From Ruminococcaceae bacterium UBA1741 (GTDB lineage: Bacteria; Bacillota; Clostridia; Oscillospirales; Acutalibacteraceae), in the NCBI GenBank assembly GCA_002315685.1, contig DCHX01000003.1, positions 323 to 15,192 on the forward strand: a DNA stretch of 14,870 nt. Reading direction: 5' to 3'. The translations under genes and the position numbers were made by a program. Below the pieces are notes generated by a model, which saw only the letters and a program-made list of their open reading frames with translations, searched no databases and had not been told where the DNA came from. Shown in pieces: positions 14,870 to 14,870 of the stretch. Each line of letters begins with the position of its first letter. Position 1 is the stretch's first letter.

Positions 14870-14870
14870 T

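Noticed and set aside
1..14870. tRNA, rRNA, CRISPR arrays, transposase genes or prophage genes
   Set aside because: No cloverleaf, direct-repeat array, transposase motif or phage gene was seen on either strand.

Overview
The window is almost entirely one long de novo purine biosynthesis operon, read on the minus strand (right to left). The moderate-to-low GC content and strong AAGGAG-type ribosome binding sites suggest a Gram-positive Clostridia member of Bacillota. So do a single-chain clade-II-type PurL, a separate AICAR transformylase paired with a PurO-like IMP cyclohydrolase, and formate-tetrahydrofolate ligase. A gut Oscillospirales-like organism is a reasonable guess, but nothing here fixes the genus.

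Layout from right to left. At 14564-14869 lies the 3' end of an unrecognised gene that runs off the window, followed by an intrinsic terminator (about 14507-14551). A consensus housekeeping promoter (TTGACA, 17 bp spacer, TATAAT) at 14425-14453 opens a leader that I read as a ZTP (pfl-type) riboswitch (14344-14415), with an overlapping terminator hairpin (about 14300-14348). Eleven tightly packed genes follow: purE, purC, a PurF homologue, purM, a small formate/nitrite-transporter-family (FNT) gene, purN, purO-like IMP cyclohydrolase, AICAR transformylase (purH C-terminal activity only), purD, purL and fhs. A 17-bp perfect hairpin (766-802) sits directly after the fhs stop. Beyond it is an unrelated 210-aa hypothetical gene (58-690) with its own terminator (12-40).

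How the genes work together. Fhs charges tetrahydrofolate with formate to make 10-formyl-THF. PurN and the AICAR transformylase each consume one 10-formyl-THF per purine ring. When 10-formyl-THF runs short, ZMP (AICAR) and its triphosphate ZTP accumulate, and ZTP is the ligand of this riboswitch class. The FNT gene, overlapping purM on one side and purN on the other, is a plausible formate entry route for the same branch. The operon thus reads as a formate-to-purine module under one-carbon-stress control. purK, purB, purA and folD are not in the window.

The oddest gene is the PurF homologue. Its phosphoribosyltransferase half and likely Fe-S cysteines are intact, but the glutaminase nucleophile Cys is Ser and other glutaminase pocket motifs are also gone.
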